A stretch of 64,000 nucleotides of DNA from Verticillium longisporum (Eukaryota > Ascomycota > Sordariomycetes > Glomerellales > Plectosphaerellaceae): contig JAETXT010000006.1 in the NCBI GenBank assembly GCA_019188255.1, positions 3,720,001-3,784,000 of the forward strand, in the 5' to 3' direction. Below are positions 11,218 through 22,703 of the stretch, piece after piece. Both the position numbers and the translations under genes were made by a program. A model generated the notes under the pieces. It was not told the origin of the DNA and searched no databases. It saw only the letters and a program-made list of their open reading frames with translations. Positions within the stretch are counted from its first letter, which is position 1. Each line of letters begins with the position of its first letter.

Positions 11218-14200
11218 TCGGATGCCACTGTCCGTTCCTTAGTTGTCGTTGCCCAGACCAAAAACAAAAGGGGTTCAACGCTGGAGTAGAAGCGGCCAGA
11301 CACGGGTTACTTCGTTCCGAGGCTGTAGGCTGCGCTGTCAGGTCAGCTCAGGCGTGACAACGTACGCATCGAGCCGAGTCCGTTCGGGAGTTTTCTTTTC
11401 TCAGCCTGCATGCGTTCATGCAGGACTAGGCAGGTGAAAAAAAAGAGTTGTGTCAGCATTGGGATGTCAATGGCCATGCATGGCCAACACATCCCGTCTG
11501 AGGAGTGCAGTGTGGTTCCAATTTTGGGTTACTTAGAACACGAGGGGAAAGGGGCAGAAAGGGGCCTTGGGTGACATGCATAGTAGACAGCATTGGCAAC
11601 ACGTAGAGCCAACAGGGTTATCTTCTTCATTTCCCTTGTTTTCAAGAGCGAGGTTTCTTCGTTATCCTCATACGCCCCCAATGGCGGTCTCGATGATCAT
11701 CGGCATAATTGGGCAAGGCATTCGTGGGTGAAGCCGTGCGACGCAGAGCCCAGTTGCCTCGACTCCCCTACAGGTCCCAGGGCCTGGGCTCACCGGCTGC
11801 ACGAATGACAAATCCTTGCGACCCCCGCCTCGATGGACAAACTGAGGGTCTCCTGTAACCTGCATGCTTGGAAAAGCGAGCAGTCAGGCTCGGCAGGTAT
11901 GCACGAAAGTATGAACTCGGTGAGCCTAAGCGGTCTCATTGGGAACCAGAGGTGGCTGGCCTTCACCCCCTGGCCTCGAAGGGGTACGACTACGGCATCT
12001 GCGTTCAAGTCGCCATCCCTGAATGCGGTTAGAGAGCATCCGACGTTCAGCAAAACGGTTGTTTCAACCATCCAGCCAGCCTTGCGATAAGAGATTTATC
12101 AGGTCACACAATGGGACCAAGACGCTGGCTTGGCGGATCCAGCTGACTGACGGATGCCCCATTACTGGATTGGCTTCACCTCATCTCCTACAGCCTCAAT
12201 CCGGCTTGTCCGGCCGCTCACAATTTGATGAGATACATGACTTCTCGAACAGGGATCACTGCAGTATAAAGTAATGGGGTCCGAGGGGTCGACATGGTAG
12301 CTGCAAAACAACGGGCATATACCCCAAGGTCCTCCCTCTCCTTGACTTGGGCTCTATTGCCTCCAGTTCTCAAGGGTACGCACAAGAAGTTCTAGAAATA
12401 TTCTCTGTTCCCTGTAAACACACCAGCTCGGCGGCGAACCTAGCTCCTGGGACGGACAAGCGGGACAAGGGGTGTGTCCCGAGACTTGGGGCCTGTCGGC
12501 CAACTCAATCACATTGCTCATCTGTCCAGGGCGTTGGACCCAGAGGAATGGTAAGGTCATGGGAGGGGTTGGCAGGGTTTGGTGGAAATGCTGGGATGAG
12601 GGGGGGTTACACGAAACCCCAATATGTCAGTGACCGGGGTCCCTGGTCTCCTTGGGGACGACCTCCTGCGGCCGTCTGCCAGCTCATCATCATGCCATCC
12701 GTCCACTCTTTGTGTCTTGCAGCGAACGCCCTCGTCGGCGGGGGAGGGGGGACCTCTCATGCCCACTACTGGAACTGGTCGGATAAATGGGCTATGGGAT
12801 CATGGCCCACATCGTCGGCGTATGATATTCGGCGATACGGGCGCTACTCCAGTCGACCTTGGCCACTGGTCGCAGGGCACATGTCCCATGTGCATGAACA
12901 GAGTGAGATCGTCGTAGTTCCTCCTATATGTGGTGTTGGCAGCCAGGAAAGCATGGAACAAGTCAGCCAGCACGTACTTGGTGATGGGATAGAAACCCCG
13001 CGCCGTCTCGGACCGAGCGTCTTTGCAACCAAGTGGACACATCATCTGGAAATGGATGCCAATTTCGGCTCCTTTCACCTTGTCCGCTCTCCTTTGTCAT
13101 TCTCTGACCCGCCATCCGATTCCTCTTGTTGAATTCGACGACTCGTGTCAAGACAAGTATGGAGCAGGCCGAGGTTGAACGGGCGACCCAGGATCTTGGG
13201 CGGTTGGGGGCGCGCCGACCAGTTGGTACCGGCAGGAAATTTGTGGCTGTCGTCATTTGATTCCCGGAGGACCCACAGCCCAAGCCAACGGGACCACCAC
13301 CGTTACACTGCCTGTCAAGACCGCTGTGCGGCGTCGTCTTGTCACGTATGGTGCGTGATCGTTGTGAAGGGTTGATCGGCTACCGCGCGAGAAACCACGT
13401 CCGCTGAGGGACGTTGACAGGTGGGGGTGGGTGGGGGCCCCCTCCCTCGGGTGAAGCATGCTCGTTCAGACCTGCAGCGGCCCGTTGAAGGGTGTGCAGA
13501 TAGAAGCACATTGGACGGACTGGCGTGCAGACAGGCTCTTCGCCACCTTCTGCTTCCAGATCCAAAGACATATTGTAACGCTCAGTCGTTGGTCCACCCT
13601 CGTTCAGTCTTGGTGGCCATTGTAGAAGGGCTTGTAAGTAGCTCAACCCTTCTTCATGTTTGCTGGCTTATGTTGAGCGGAATCAAATCTGCAAAGCGAG
13701 GCAACCGTCTCTGGGCATTCTTTGCTTCTGGGGTGTCGTCGGCGTGTGTTTTCCCAAGAATACCGTCCTGCCAGTCACAGAGTATGTCGCCAAGTCAGTT
13801 CTCTGCTGTGTGAAGGCAGCCAAACAACAAAAAAAATGCTAGCCTATAATATCAAGTTGCGCCAGGGCACTACCTTTCAGTAGTTTCTTGTGCTCCCCCA
13901 AGACTTATTAAGCCAGCGTCCCACAACGGAAACAAACATCGCGTGCGGCTATCCCAAGAAGCCCTGTTCCCTGGCGAGTGGAAACGACAAGACGGAAACG
14001 ACAAGACGGTACATCTGGTTTACATGTTTGATAACCCCTGCTTGTCAAGCATAGCCCATCTTTTCTGTCGGGTACGATGTACTTGGCAGTCCCCCCACCG
14101 CCGCCCTGCTCATCCTTGCACTCAGGCCTGGGTTCACCGCATACACATGTACGATGTCCAGGCCCCGACAACCACCTGAGCCAGAACTCTCAAATCGGTG

Positions 14201-15392
14201 TCTCTGTTCCAGGACATGTTCTTCTAGGAAGTCGACGCAAAGATGCAGGACCCAGGTGCCAAGTTGTCTGCGTCTGCAAAAGACTCAAGACGCTGCACAC
14301 CAGTTGCAGCGAGGGCCACACTCTTTGACGATGCTGAGAAGGCCCAGAGATATCTTTCTCCCCCCATGCAGAACCCGCATCCTTAGCGCCTGCCCACTCA
14401 CATCAGCGCATACCCAAGCTCCCCGTTTTCGCCCCGATCGTCCGTGGGCCCTGTATGATAATGGGTGTCTTGCGGTGTGTAGGGGTGTGTGTGTGTGTGT
14501 CCCAGGTTCGTTGGCGCGCCTCGAGGTCATCGTTTCCCTCAGCAGCAACAGCTAGCCTGCAGTCGGACCCTCTGGGAGCAAGGACTATGGGTAGCCAGAG
14601 ATCCGCCGCAGAAGTACGTGCGTTAAAATGGAAATTAGCAGGCTTTGGCCAGGTCTCGAGCCCACCCTTGGATAGAAGACCACGTAGACTGTAGCCTTCA
14701 TCGCCAATCAGAAGGAAAACCGTCCGAGCGAGAGATGTGGGAACAGGGTTTGGTCGTACTGGGCCCAGCCACCTAATGCCACGCTCTTCGTCGTTCTGGA
14801 GCCTTCGCCTGGTGAAGGAGGTCCCTGTACAGTGCTGTTGTTCGGGATGCCCTAGGCCAGCATCATCTCCCGTGCGTCCACAAACACCCGGCGGCATATT
14901 TCCGCCACATTTCAATCTTTGTGGATGCTGTACCCTGAGGGGCAAAGCTGCAGAATGCTGATATTGAAGTAACGGCGCCGCAGAAAGAGGATGCCGTGCA
15001 ACAGAAGAAAACCAGCGGCATGGCCCATGTCGGGATTGGCAGCGGCATGCATCGTGGGGTATTGGATCCATGTTTGGCCAATCCGACTAACTCGACAGTT
15101 TTGAGGGTCCCCTTAACAAGTGCCTTTGGGCCTCTGCGGTTTTCGGGTATCTGCCTGTCCTCTCTGACGCCCTTGTGAGCCCTGGCATGGTTCATGTTTA
15201 CCTGCCAGACCTGATTGCGCGAGGCCTTTTTGTCGTACCGCCCAGTACTACGCAGCCCAATGCTAGTTCACCCATCATAGAATATTTCTTCCCTTTTCTG
15301 CTTCTTTTAGTAGTCAGGCTCGCGACTTCGACTTGACGATACGAACTTCGTGCGGTCTTTGGTAAGGAGAGATTTCAACTCGCAATACAGAA
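11218..15392. other. 4.2 kb stretch without a supported gene
   Basis: Holds several chance open frames of 80-260 codons on both strands, none with domain character or a plausible splice model. A (GT)n tract lies around 14485-14500. No terminal repeats, transposase motifs or tRNA were recognised. Confidence 0.55.
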
Positions 15393-17078
15393 ATGGCCAA
15401 GTAAGCCGGATAATCTCGAAATCCCTACTTTCGAATCCTGACCTTGTCGAAGCGAAGATACAGTCCCCCTTGACGAGGCCTATCTGCCAACTGTCATGCA
15501 CCATGGTCGAGAATATCAACAATTTGCTGTCGACAACTATCATTATTTCGAGCCGATAGATGAGGTGCGCATACACATGGCACTGGCCAGCTTCCTTCCG
15601 TATCATGCCACGTTGACATGGTTCATTCTAGGACGAGGTTGATCGACTGCACATCTTGCACTGGGTGCTGCTCCAGGCGCTTGACAATCGTTTGCTTCCA
15701 TCGCAACTTAGTAGACCACGAAGGGTCCTCGAGTGCGGCTTTGGAGCGGGCGATTGGGCTATAGATGTTGCCAAGGCCTACCCAAACTGCGAGGTACGCG
15801 ATTCCGTTGTCATAGTTTGCACCAGGATCTTGGCTTCGAAGGATATTTTCGTGAAAGAAAGGACGACATGAAGCGCGAAGACACACTCGAGTTGCCGTTG
15901 AGTCGAAACCCTGCACCGCGCATCGAGATAGATGGGTCAGCCTACGATGGCCGCTTCTAATTTCTCGCCCCCTTTTCCAACACGCTTTGATTCGCTGGGG
16001 TATTGGTTCTGATCCAACTCGCAGGTGGTTGCAGTCGACATCTGTCCACACATGTGGCCGCAAGACGAGCTACCAGGCAATCTAAACTTGCAAGTGGATA
16101 ACGTCAACGAAAGGTGTGAGGAACGAATGTCTCTGGCGTGCTTCAGCTGATGTGATGAACCAGATTCACGTGGCCCAGGGGCGATTTCGACCTCATTCAC
16201 AGCCAGATGATGGCAGGTGTCATCGATACGGGACGATGGCCAAGCTATATCCGAGATATATTCCAGACGCTTCGCAGAGGGGGTTGGTGTCAGATGGTGG
16301 AGATATACTTCAATGCACAATCGGATAACGGGACGTTGACAGACGGTTGGTCCGCCGCAGCTTGTTTCTCTGATTGATGATGTAGGCGGACTAATGGAAA
16401 GCGAGCGCAGACCACGGACTTCGAAGATGGTCGAAGACTTATATGGAAAGCGTGCAACCGCATAAAGATCCTCGAGCACCACTTAAAATGGCAAACTGGA
16501 TGCGCGAAGCAGGCTTCATCGTGTCGCAAGAGCCCAGGCCGATACCCCTGGCGACATGCGGCTGGCCTCGAAGTACGTTCGTGGGGGATGGTCTGGGTAA
16601 AGAACAGCTGGCTGACAAGCGTCCAGGTTCCGCCCAGCGTGAGATTGGTGTGGCCAATAGGGAGAACGTGCGCAGCTTGTTGTCATCAATGGCAGCGTAC
16701 CCGATGACAGTGTTTCAAGGGTAAGCCATGTCGAGGACTGGATGCCATGGACGGCCACGGGCATTCGTTGGGATTGGCGTCAACTGCTGACCTACTCTCC
16801 CAGCATGGCCTCTGCAGACTTCGAGCTCTTGGTGGCACAAGCTAGAAACGAGGCCGACAATCCGAGGTTCAAGGTGCGTGAATGGTGCTGTTGGTTTTGG
16901 CCCTGGTCTCGACGTTCCTGACGCTGAACACGAGAGAATATTTGCTGACGAGTTGTTAACATCTGTGATCCTTAGGCATACTTCTCCTTGTGAGTCCATG
17001 CTACCATACCATCCGGTCTATTGCTGTGCTGACGAGCTGTGATTTAGGTACGTCTGTACAGGCCAAAAGCCACAGTAG
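15393..17078 (+). CDS. LaeA-like S-adenosylmethionine-dependent methyltransferase
   Basis: Ten exons, all joins in frame: join(15393..15400, 15453..15564, 15632..15793, 16025..16113, 16164..16345, 16411..16572, 16627..16720, 16804..16873, 16976..16989, 17048..17078), 307 residues. The start MANEDTVPLDEAYLP is followed by HGREYQQFAVDNYHYFEPIDE, which resembles the family's N-terminal motif ending in P-x-DE. Then come DRLHILHWVLLQAL, SAM motif I VLECGFGAGDWAIDVA, acidic strand CEVVAVDICP, DFDLIHSQMMAG and LRRGGWCQMVEIYF. The end AYFSLYVCTGQKPQ matches the usual family tail. Most fungal LaeA-like proteins act in or near the nucleus on secondary metabolism and development, but substrates are unknown and many are not LaeA itself. 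No biosynthetic genes adjoin it. The 231-bp third intron is unusually long. The first coding exon (8 nt) and ninth exon (14 nt) are micro-exons. Confidence 0.85.
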
Positions 17079-18242
17079 GCAGGACTCAAGCGTCCAGTGG
17101 AAAGGGCCGGTCAAGCGGACGGTATAATGATCACGATGAAGTATAAATGGGCACGCAGGTTATTTTGAGGCGTGGAGCGTAGCGAGAAATCGGCGAATTT
17201 GTGTGTGAGAGAGGGGAAATGACAGGCGCCTCACGTGTGCCAGGGTGCATACAGAACAACACAAGACTTTTGGGAACACAGTCCAGAACTGTACCAGATG
17301 TTGCCACGCCGTGAGAAGGTAATGGGCAGCGGTCTCCTGGTTGCACTTACCTTTCTTGGCTTGCATAGACTGCGCGTCGCCGTCTCGTTGTGAGTCTGAC
17401 GGGAGGCCGACGACAACACTAGGTAAGGTACCTACAGGCATGAGGGACTAAGAAAGCAAGTGCCAAACAGAAGCATCTACGGGAAAGCATAGCGTGAAGC
17501 GTCCCTTCCTGTGCAAGGCTGCTGTTCACTTCATTGGGGGGAGCTGGGAAAGTGGAGGGCGCTTGCTAGGCTCGCTACCATTCCCTCGGGACAGCAAGGA
17601 TCCAGGACGGGGGCAGTCGCAACACGCAGTCTCGGTCAGTCTACCATGTAGAGGTAGTCAGTGCCAAGTGTTCCCTGCCACACTGGGTACTGGGCGTGTG
17701 CTGCGTTGGTACATGTAGTCATCTGAACTCGACGGCTTGGAAAACATAGGTACCTACCTAAGGTACCTATGTAAGTATCGTGATAGGGAAGCGTTGTGGC
17801 AGCCCCCATTTGAACATCCGAAGCTGGGCCATGCTCAACCAGAAAATTTGATCCATCGCCATTAAGTAGCGCGGCGATATCATCTTGATGAATTCCTCCC
17901 CATTGCCAAAGCGATGGCTGTTGATGTTAACAAGGCAGTTCATAGCGGCCAGTTCACACAGACAGAGCTTTGGCTGGTGGGCCAATCAGGAAACGCAATT
18001 GCCCCCACTCCAAACCAGATGATGAAGCTATTCAACTTTTTGCGAGCATGCTCAATCAGGCCATCTCTCCCCAACGCCATTAGTGACATAATCCTCTCCC
18101 AATCGACCACAGATAATCCCCAGAGCTCAAGAAGCTGCAGATACACTACCTGCATCGTCTCATTTCTTCCAGCAGCCCATTCCCCACGCCGGTCTAGCCT
18201 GACTGCATAACGTTTTAACCTCCACCACCACAAGAGCCCATC
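17079..18242. other. intergenic between the methyltransferase and AIM41
   Basis: No gene seen. Contains a TACCTA/TAGGTA palindromic cluster at 17749-17775 and a smaller one near 17420. The 60 bp before AIM41 are pyrimidine-rich with CCACCACCACAAGAGCCC just ahead of the ATG. Confidence 0.55.
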
Positions 18243-18845
18243 ATGGCCGCGCGCTTCCCCCTCCGCTGGCTTCAGGCCCTCCGTCCGATCCGACTCCAGC
18301 CCGCCCGCCGTTCCTACCATGTCACCGCCCCCCTCCGCTCCGCCGCCGACGCAGCACCCTCGACCCCCCCTTTCCTCGCGACCCTCAAGGCCGACCTCAA
18401 GACGGCCATGCGCGCCAAAGACGCCCAGCGCCTCGCCGTCCTCCGCGCCATCATCACGGCGACCAACAACGCCGCCAAGACCGACAGCCCCATCGCCACC
18501 GACGCCCAGCTCATCGCCCTGCTGCGCCGCAACATGCGCGCCAACCTCGACGCCGCCGAGCAGGCCCGCGCCGCCCAGCGTGAGGACCTCGCGGAGAAGG
18601 AAAATGCTCAGGCCAAGGTGCTGCAGGACTACATCGAGAACAGCGGCGTCAAGCAGGTCACCGAGGCCGAGATCGTCGAGCTCATCAGCCGTGCGATCGA
18701 CGAGGTCAAGGCTGCGAGCGCCGACGGCAAGTCTTCGCTGGGCGCCGTCATGAAGGGTGTTCAGGGCGCGCTCAAGGGACGGGCTCTCGAGGTGGATATG
18801 GCGAGAGTCTCGGAACTGGTCAAGGAGGCCATCAACAAGGCGTGA
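18243..18845 (+). CDS. AIM41: AIM41-like mitochondrial protein (YqeY/GatB-related domain)
   Basis: Single exon, 200 residues. The N-terminus (MAARFPLRWLQALRPIRLQPARRSYH) is Arg-rich and lacks acidic residues, as in mitochondrial presequences. The body is a YqeY-type helical domain: TLKADLKTAMRAKDAQRLAVLRAIITATNNA, a second helix pair QLIALLRRNMRANLDAAEQA, and the closing LGAVMKGVQGALKGRALEVDMARVSELVKEAI. Bacterial YqeY and the tail domain of GatB are related and linked to tRNA amidotransferases. Yeast Aim41 is mitochondrial with no settled biochemical role. The ATG sits after a CCATC context and the frame is intact. Ends 285 bp from the convergent end of GCP2. Confidence 0.92.
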   Translation: MAARFPLRWLQALRPIRLQPARRSYHVTAPLRSAADAAPSTPPFLATLKADLKTAMRAKDAQRLAVLRAIITATNNAAKTDSPIATDAQLIALLRRNMRANLDAAEQARAAQREDLAEKENAQAKVLQDYIENSGVKQVTEAEIVELISRAIDEVKAASADGKSSLGAVMKGVQGALKGRALEVDMARVSELVKEAINKA

Positions 18846-19130
18846 GGGACGGCCTTCTCCGGTTGAAGAGCCAATGAAGCAACAGCCTCCATGTGAGTAA
18901 CGAAAGAAATGTACAAACACTGTAGTATCAAACACACAAAGAGCGGCAACGCCCGCACCGGCGACTTGTAGAGTTGACGTCGACGCATGGCGTAGAATCG
19001 CCACTTCAACAATCATCATTTCACCAGATTGGTATCTATCGACACGACTGCTCCCCCTCGCTTCCCAAACGCCTTGCTCGGGGCCCAGCCCGGCCCGCGG
19101 CCCTAACCATCAAATAGACATGTCCTCGCC

Positions 19131-22100
19131 TCAGGCGGCAATATCCTCTTCGTTCCGCAGCCCCGCGTACTCTGTTCCTTGATTCGCGGTGCTGAGGCGC
19201 GCGCAAAGACTAAGGAGAACGACCGTCTCCGTGGCAGCATAGTGATTCAGAGCATCCAGGAGGATTTGCAAGTGCCGGCTGAAGTTACCCTCCCACTTTT
19301 TCATTATCTCAAAGAGATTGTTGACGCGTGCCTCCTGATCCGTCTGACTTGACGCTGATGAGGTTGAGTCACCATGCCCGGACGTGCCCTTATGCGTCCG
19401 TACGGACTGGAAGACCTTCCACTGGTCGTCTGTCATGTTGGGCGGTTTTCTGGTGCCGCTGAGGTCAGGATCAGCCCGTTCGAGCTCTCGGGAGAGCCAG
19501 TTGGAGTAGGTTGCAAAGATGGTGCATGTTTGCATAAGCTTGGAGTGGATCTGAAAGACCTGTTAAAACCCGTGATCATGACACAGCGAGGGGGGGGGGG
19601 CATCCACATACCCTGAGGAGCTTGCTGTTGGTTAGCATGCACTCTTTCAAGCAAGTGTCCAGGAAGTCCACGTGGTCTTGCATCAGCTCGTCAACCGTCC
19701 TCGTCGGGCCCTCTGATGAGTCTCCCTGGTTTTCCTCGTTCGTCTTGATCCTCGACATAAACTTGGTCCAGTTGGGTTCGATGACTTCTGCCGTGCAAAA
19801 GTAGAGCAGCTGCTGGACGAACACGAGCATGCGGGCGCGCAATGTCCAGACTCTGCGTTTCCAAATCTCCAAGCTCCTTGACGTGCTTTTATGGGCCCAA
19901 GTGACTCCTGAAGTATGGGTATGCCATGTGGTCGAAAGTTGCGATTCGAGGTACCGCAGCGAGAGTAGATATCGGAACAGGGCCTGATACCGCCACACCG
20001 TCTTGCGACTAATAACCAGTGAGACAGGGAACGGCACTGCATAGTCCAGCTGCAGGGAAGTAAAGCCTAAAGCGTTCTTGTCGTGGTCTGATGGCTGATG
20101 AGCCAACGGCTGCAGCGTCTCACCCTGCTCAATGCCTGTGATATTGACGACTCTCTGCAGAGACTTGGTGAGAGTGATCTCATTCATCTCCACTTTTACA
20201 TCCTCTTTGAAAGGATCCAAGGACACGATGCTGCCTGGTTGGCGCAGCACGAGGTCGAGCAACGATTGCAGCTTGCCGGTATTAACAGACTTGACGGGCT
20301 TTCGGAGTTCCGAGGCGCCGAGCTCCAGGAAGTATGAGAAGTAGTCCGAAGGGTCCAAGAAGAAGTAGTGCTTGAGGGATCGTAACCGCAGCGGCAGAGA
20401 GTGCGTCGTCAGAAGAAGCTGCATGAGCGACTCATTGGCGTGCGCGTAGGCAATATTGACGTTCTCCAAGAATCGGCTGTCATCAAATGACAGCGGCACA
20501 TCCTTGACGACCTTGCTGACGTCTACACCGCCACATTCTCTCACAACGTTGAGATATTTGCCGGCCAGGAGAACCTTCTCTTTGACGCCTTCAAGCTGTG
20601 GTGGGACGTCATGCTCTCGGATTGTGTATCGTCGTTCCCAGTACTCATCTGTGTAATCCTGCTCGAGCCTTTCCCTGGGAATGCTGTTTTGTTCGTTGAC
20701 CAAGAACTCCGCATGGGTATCATTGATGCCACCGTGGTGAAGCCACTCGTTCAGCATGACCATATACGGCCTACTGGCATCTCGCAATAAGGATGTAAGC
20801 AAGGCACGCGCTGCCGGGTCGCCCGACATGGCTTCGAGTCTTTTAGTGATGAGACCTAGCACGACGCCGCCTTTGCATATCTTCTTTCCCGTCATGTTTC
20901 CGGCGCCCAAGTCGCCGCCTTCTCGAAGAGTTTCGAGGATGTTCTCAAAGTCATCGCCACTGTCGCTTGATTCCTCGTCATCATCGTCCAGGAGTGCGTT
21001 GCGTTTGAGAAGCTCGAGGGCTAAAGAATGAAGCTGCGCCATCATTTGGCTCGTCGGCAGGATGTGGATATTGAGGACATGGAGCGTAAACGTGTCGTTG
21101 GTGAGAAATTGGGTTTCCAGCTGAGCAATCATGACGAGGTAGTCCTGGAGAAACTTGCGCACAGAGGCGCACAATGCGTGGTTCACGGCGCCAAACTCCT
21201 CCCGACTCTGCACATCGACAAACATCTCCAGCGCCGAGTAATAGCTGGCCATTTTCAGCATCGACATGGTCAGATCCTGCAGACTGGGGTCAAGGCCAGG
21301 GAGGATCCTAAATGTTGGACCAGACAGGCGATCGCGCTCCTCATGCTGGTTATAGCTCTTCGCGAACCGGATATACTGTCCTTCATAGCCCATGAAGACG
21401 AATAACAAATCCTCCAGGATGGCAGCCTCTTGGGCCTCGAGGGATAGCTCATTCAGGGGTTTCGGATGAAGAGCTGGAGGCGCCTCGGATGCCAGCGGGG
21501 GCACAGATATTCGTGACGCCAGAGGGGCGGATGTGTGTGGAAGCAGGCACGCCTCGGGGCGCCATGGCTCTGCTGTGGCTCCAGTCAGTCGGGCGGAACA
21601 CGGTCGCTTCGCAGGATCCTCAGCATACCTGGCGGCTCGACCCTCGCTTCCTTCTGTTGCGATTCAGAGGTCTTGTGGGTTTCTGGGGCCTTGGCCTTTG
21701 CACTCGTTGTGGACGACCGCTCTGCGCGCTGCGGACTCCTCGTCCTCTGTGTCAGGCGCTCGAGCTGGGTGACAAAGGTTCGTTCAGTGCGGCGCTCCTC
21801 GATGCGCCGATCCTCGTGTGTCCTGCTCGACGGGCGGGGGTTTCCAGACGCCGTTCTCTTATGCGACGTGCTCTCGAAGCGCCCATCAGACTGAGGCTGG
21901 GCCTGGCGTGAATCGGGTCGCTCATGTCTGTTGCTGCTGGTGAAGCTCCCTTGGGCGTTGCTCATGCGGGGTCTCGGCGGCCTGTCCTGGTCGGCTGGGG
22001 CTCCATTTGCGCGGCGGTCGTGGGCTGGTACCCTGGACGACATGTCGCAGGCTGCATTGACATTGAGGAAGCTGCGAGGTAGTCGTATGCTGGCGTGAGG

Positions 22101-22175
22101 ACCATGCGAGCCTTGTCGGCGCTCAAGAGTATGTGATCGTGAACGTGAGCGTGGGCGTGTTTGGGCGGGGCTCAT
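19131..22175 (-). CDS. GCP2: gamma-tubulin complex component 2 (Spc97/Alp4/GCP2)
   Basis: Component of the gamma-tubulin small complex that nucleates microtubules at the spindle pole body. Exons complement(19131..19550, 19612..21572, 21629..22175) give 975 residues; introns of 61 and 56 bp are in phase. The first ~200 residues are disordered, rich in Arg, Ser and Gln. The GCP N-terminal domain runs from EAAILEDLLFVFMGYEGQYIRF through LPGLDPSLQDLTMSMLKMASYY and the GCP2-type block FTLHVLNIHILPTSQMMAQL; RPYMVMLNEWLHHG and FLVNEQNSI are grip-motif segments. The C-terminal gamma-tubulin-binding domain includes LDYAVPFPVSLVIS and CMLTNSKLLR, which is spliced to IHSKLMQTC. An internal methionine at residue 45 (MSSRVPAH) could be the true start. 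The 3' splice site was taken at CTTTCAG rather than the upstream AACAG because the join then matches the family. The last intron contains an unusual G11/C11 run (19590-19600). Confidence 0.92.
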
Positions 22176-22703
22176 TGGGTTGTAGCGCGTCAGGCCCAGG
22201 GTCAGTCAGGTCAGGCAAGGTAAGGTACGGTCCAGCACCTGTAGCTACCTAGATCGGTACCTGGGCAGGTACCTGGGCAGGTACCTGAAGCGCTTTGGGG
22301 GCGGTAGCTGCTGAGTCGTCCGCCACAGGAGAGTCGCGTCTTGGCCGGAACATCCTCGCGTCGGTGTGGCAGGTGAGTTGATCCGGCGTTAGTGTGAACA
22401 ACCCTCCCCACGCCTTCCGCTCTCTGCCTCGCAATCGCCAATCGGAAGCTCGGATCCCTGCAGGGGGGTGAAGGGGGGTCTACTGCTCCCTCAGTGACCA
22501 AGAGCTTGCGGCTGCGGCTGCGGCTGCGTAGGCTGGCTGCTTGCCTAAGAAACCTCCAGCTGGAGCTCCCCGTCACCTTCAAGATCCCCCAGCGATACAA
22601 CCACCTCAACCGACGACCTCACGACCAGACGATACCCTCCCTTCCCACCTTCCAAAGCACCAACAATCCTACCTCCGCGAAACACCCCCAGAACACCGCC
22701 AAG
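22176..22703. promoter_or_regulatory. divergent promoter region of GCP2 and PUP2
   Basis: 528 bp shared by two outward-facing genes. Carries a direct repeat of the 12-mer GGTACCTGGGCA, two full copies and a truncated third at 22256-22287, plus CAGGTAAGGTA-like boxes just before it. No open frame with protein character. Confidence 0.5.

Noticed and set aside
12347..13132. 261-codon plus-strand frame in the 11-15 kb gap
   Set aside because: No domain, uneven composition, and antisense frames of similar length; nothing suggests selection on it.
14403..15071. 222-codon minus-strand frame with a GDEGYSLRGLL stretch slightly like a transposase segment
   Set aside because: No catalytic triad, no flanking repeats and no support from the neighbouring frames; the resemblance is too short.
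15421..15460. tRNA-like TTCGAATCC motif
   Set aside because: No matching acceptor stem or anticodon arm around it; it lies in the first intron of the methyltransferase gene.
17940..19019. 359-codon minus-strand frame across AIM41
   Set aside because: It is antisense to the clear AIM41 gene; its long openness comes from GC-rich codons on the other strand and it shows no domain.
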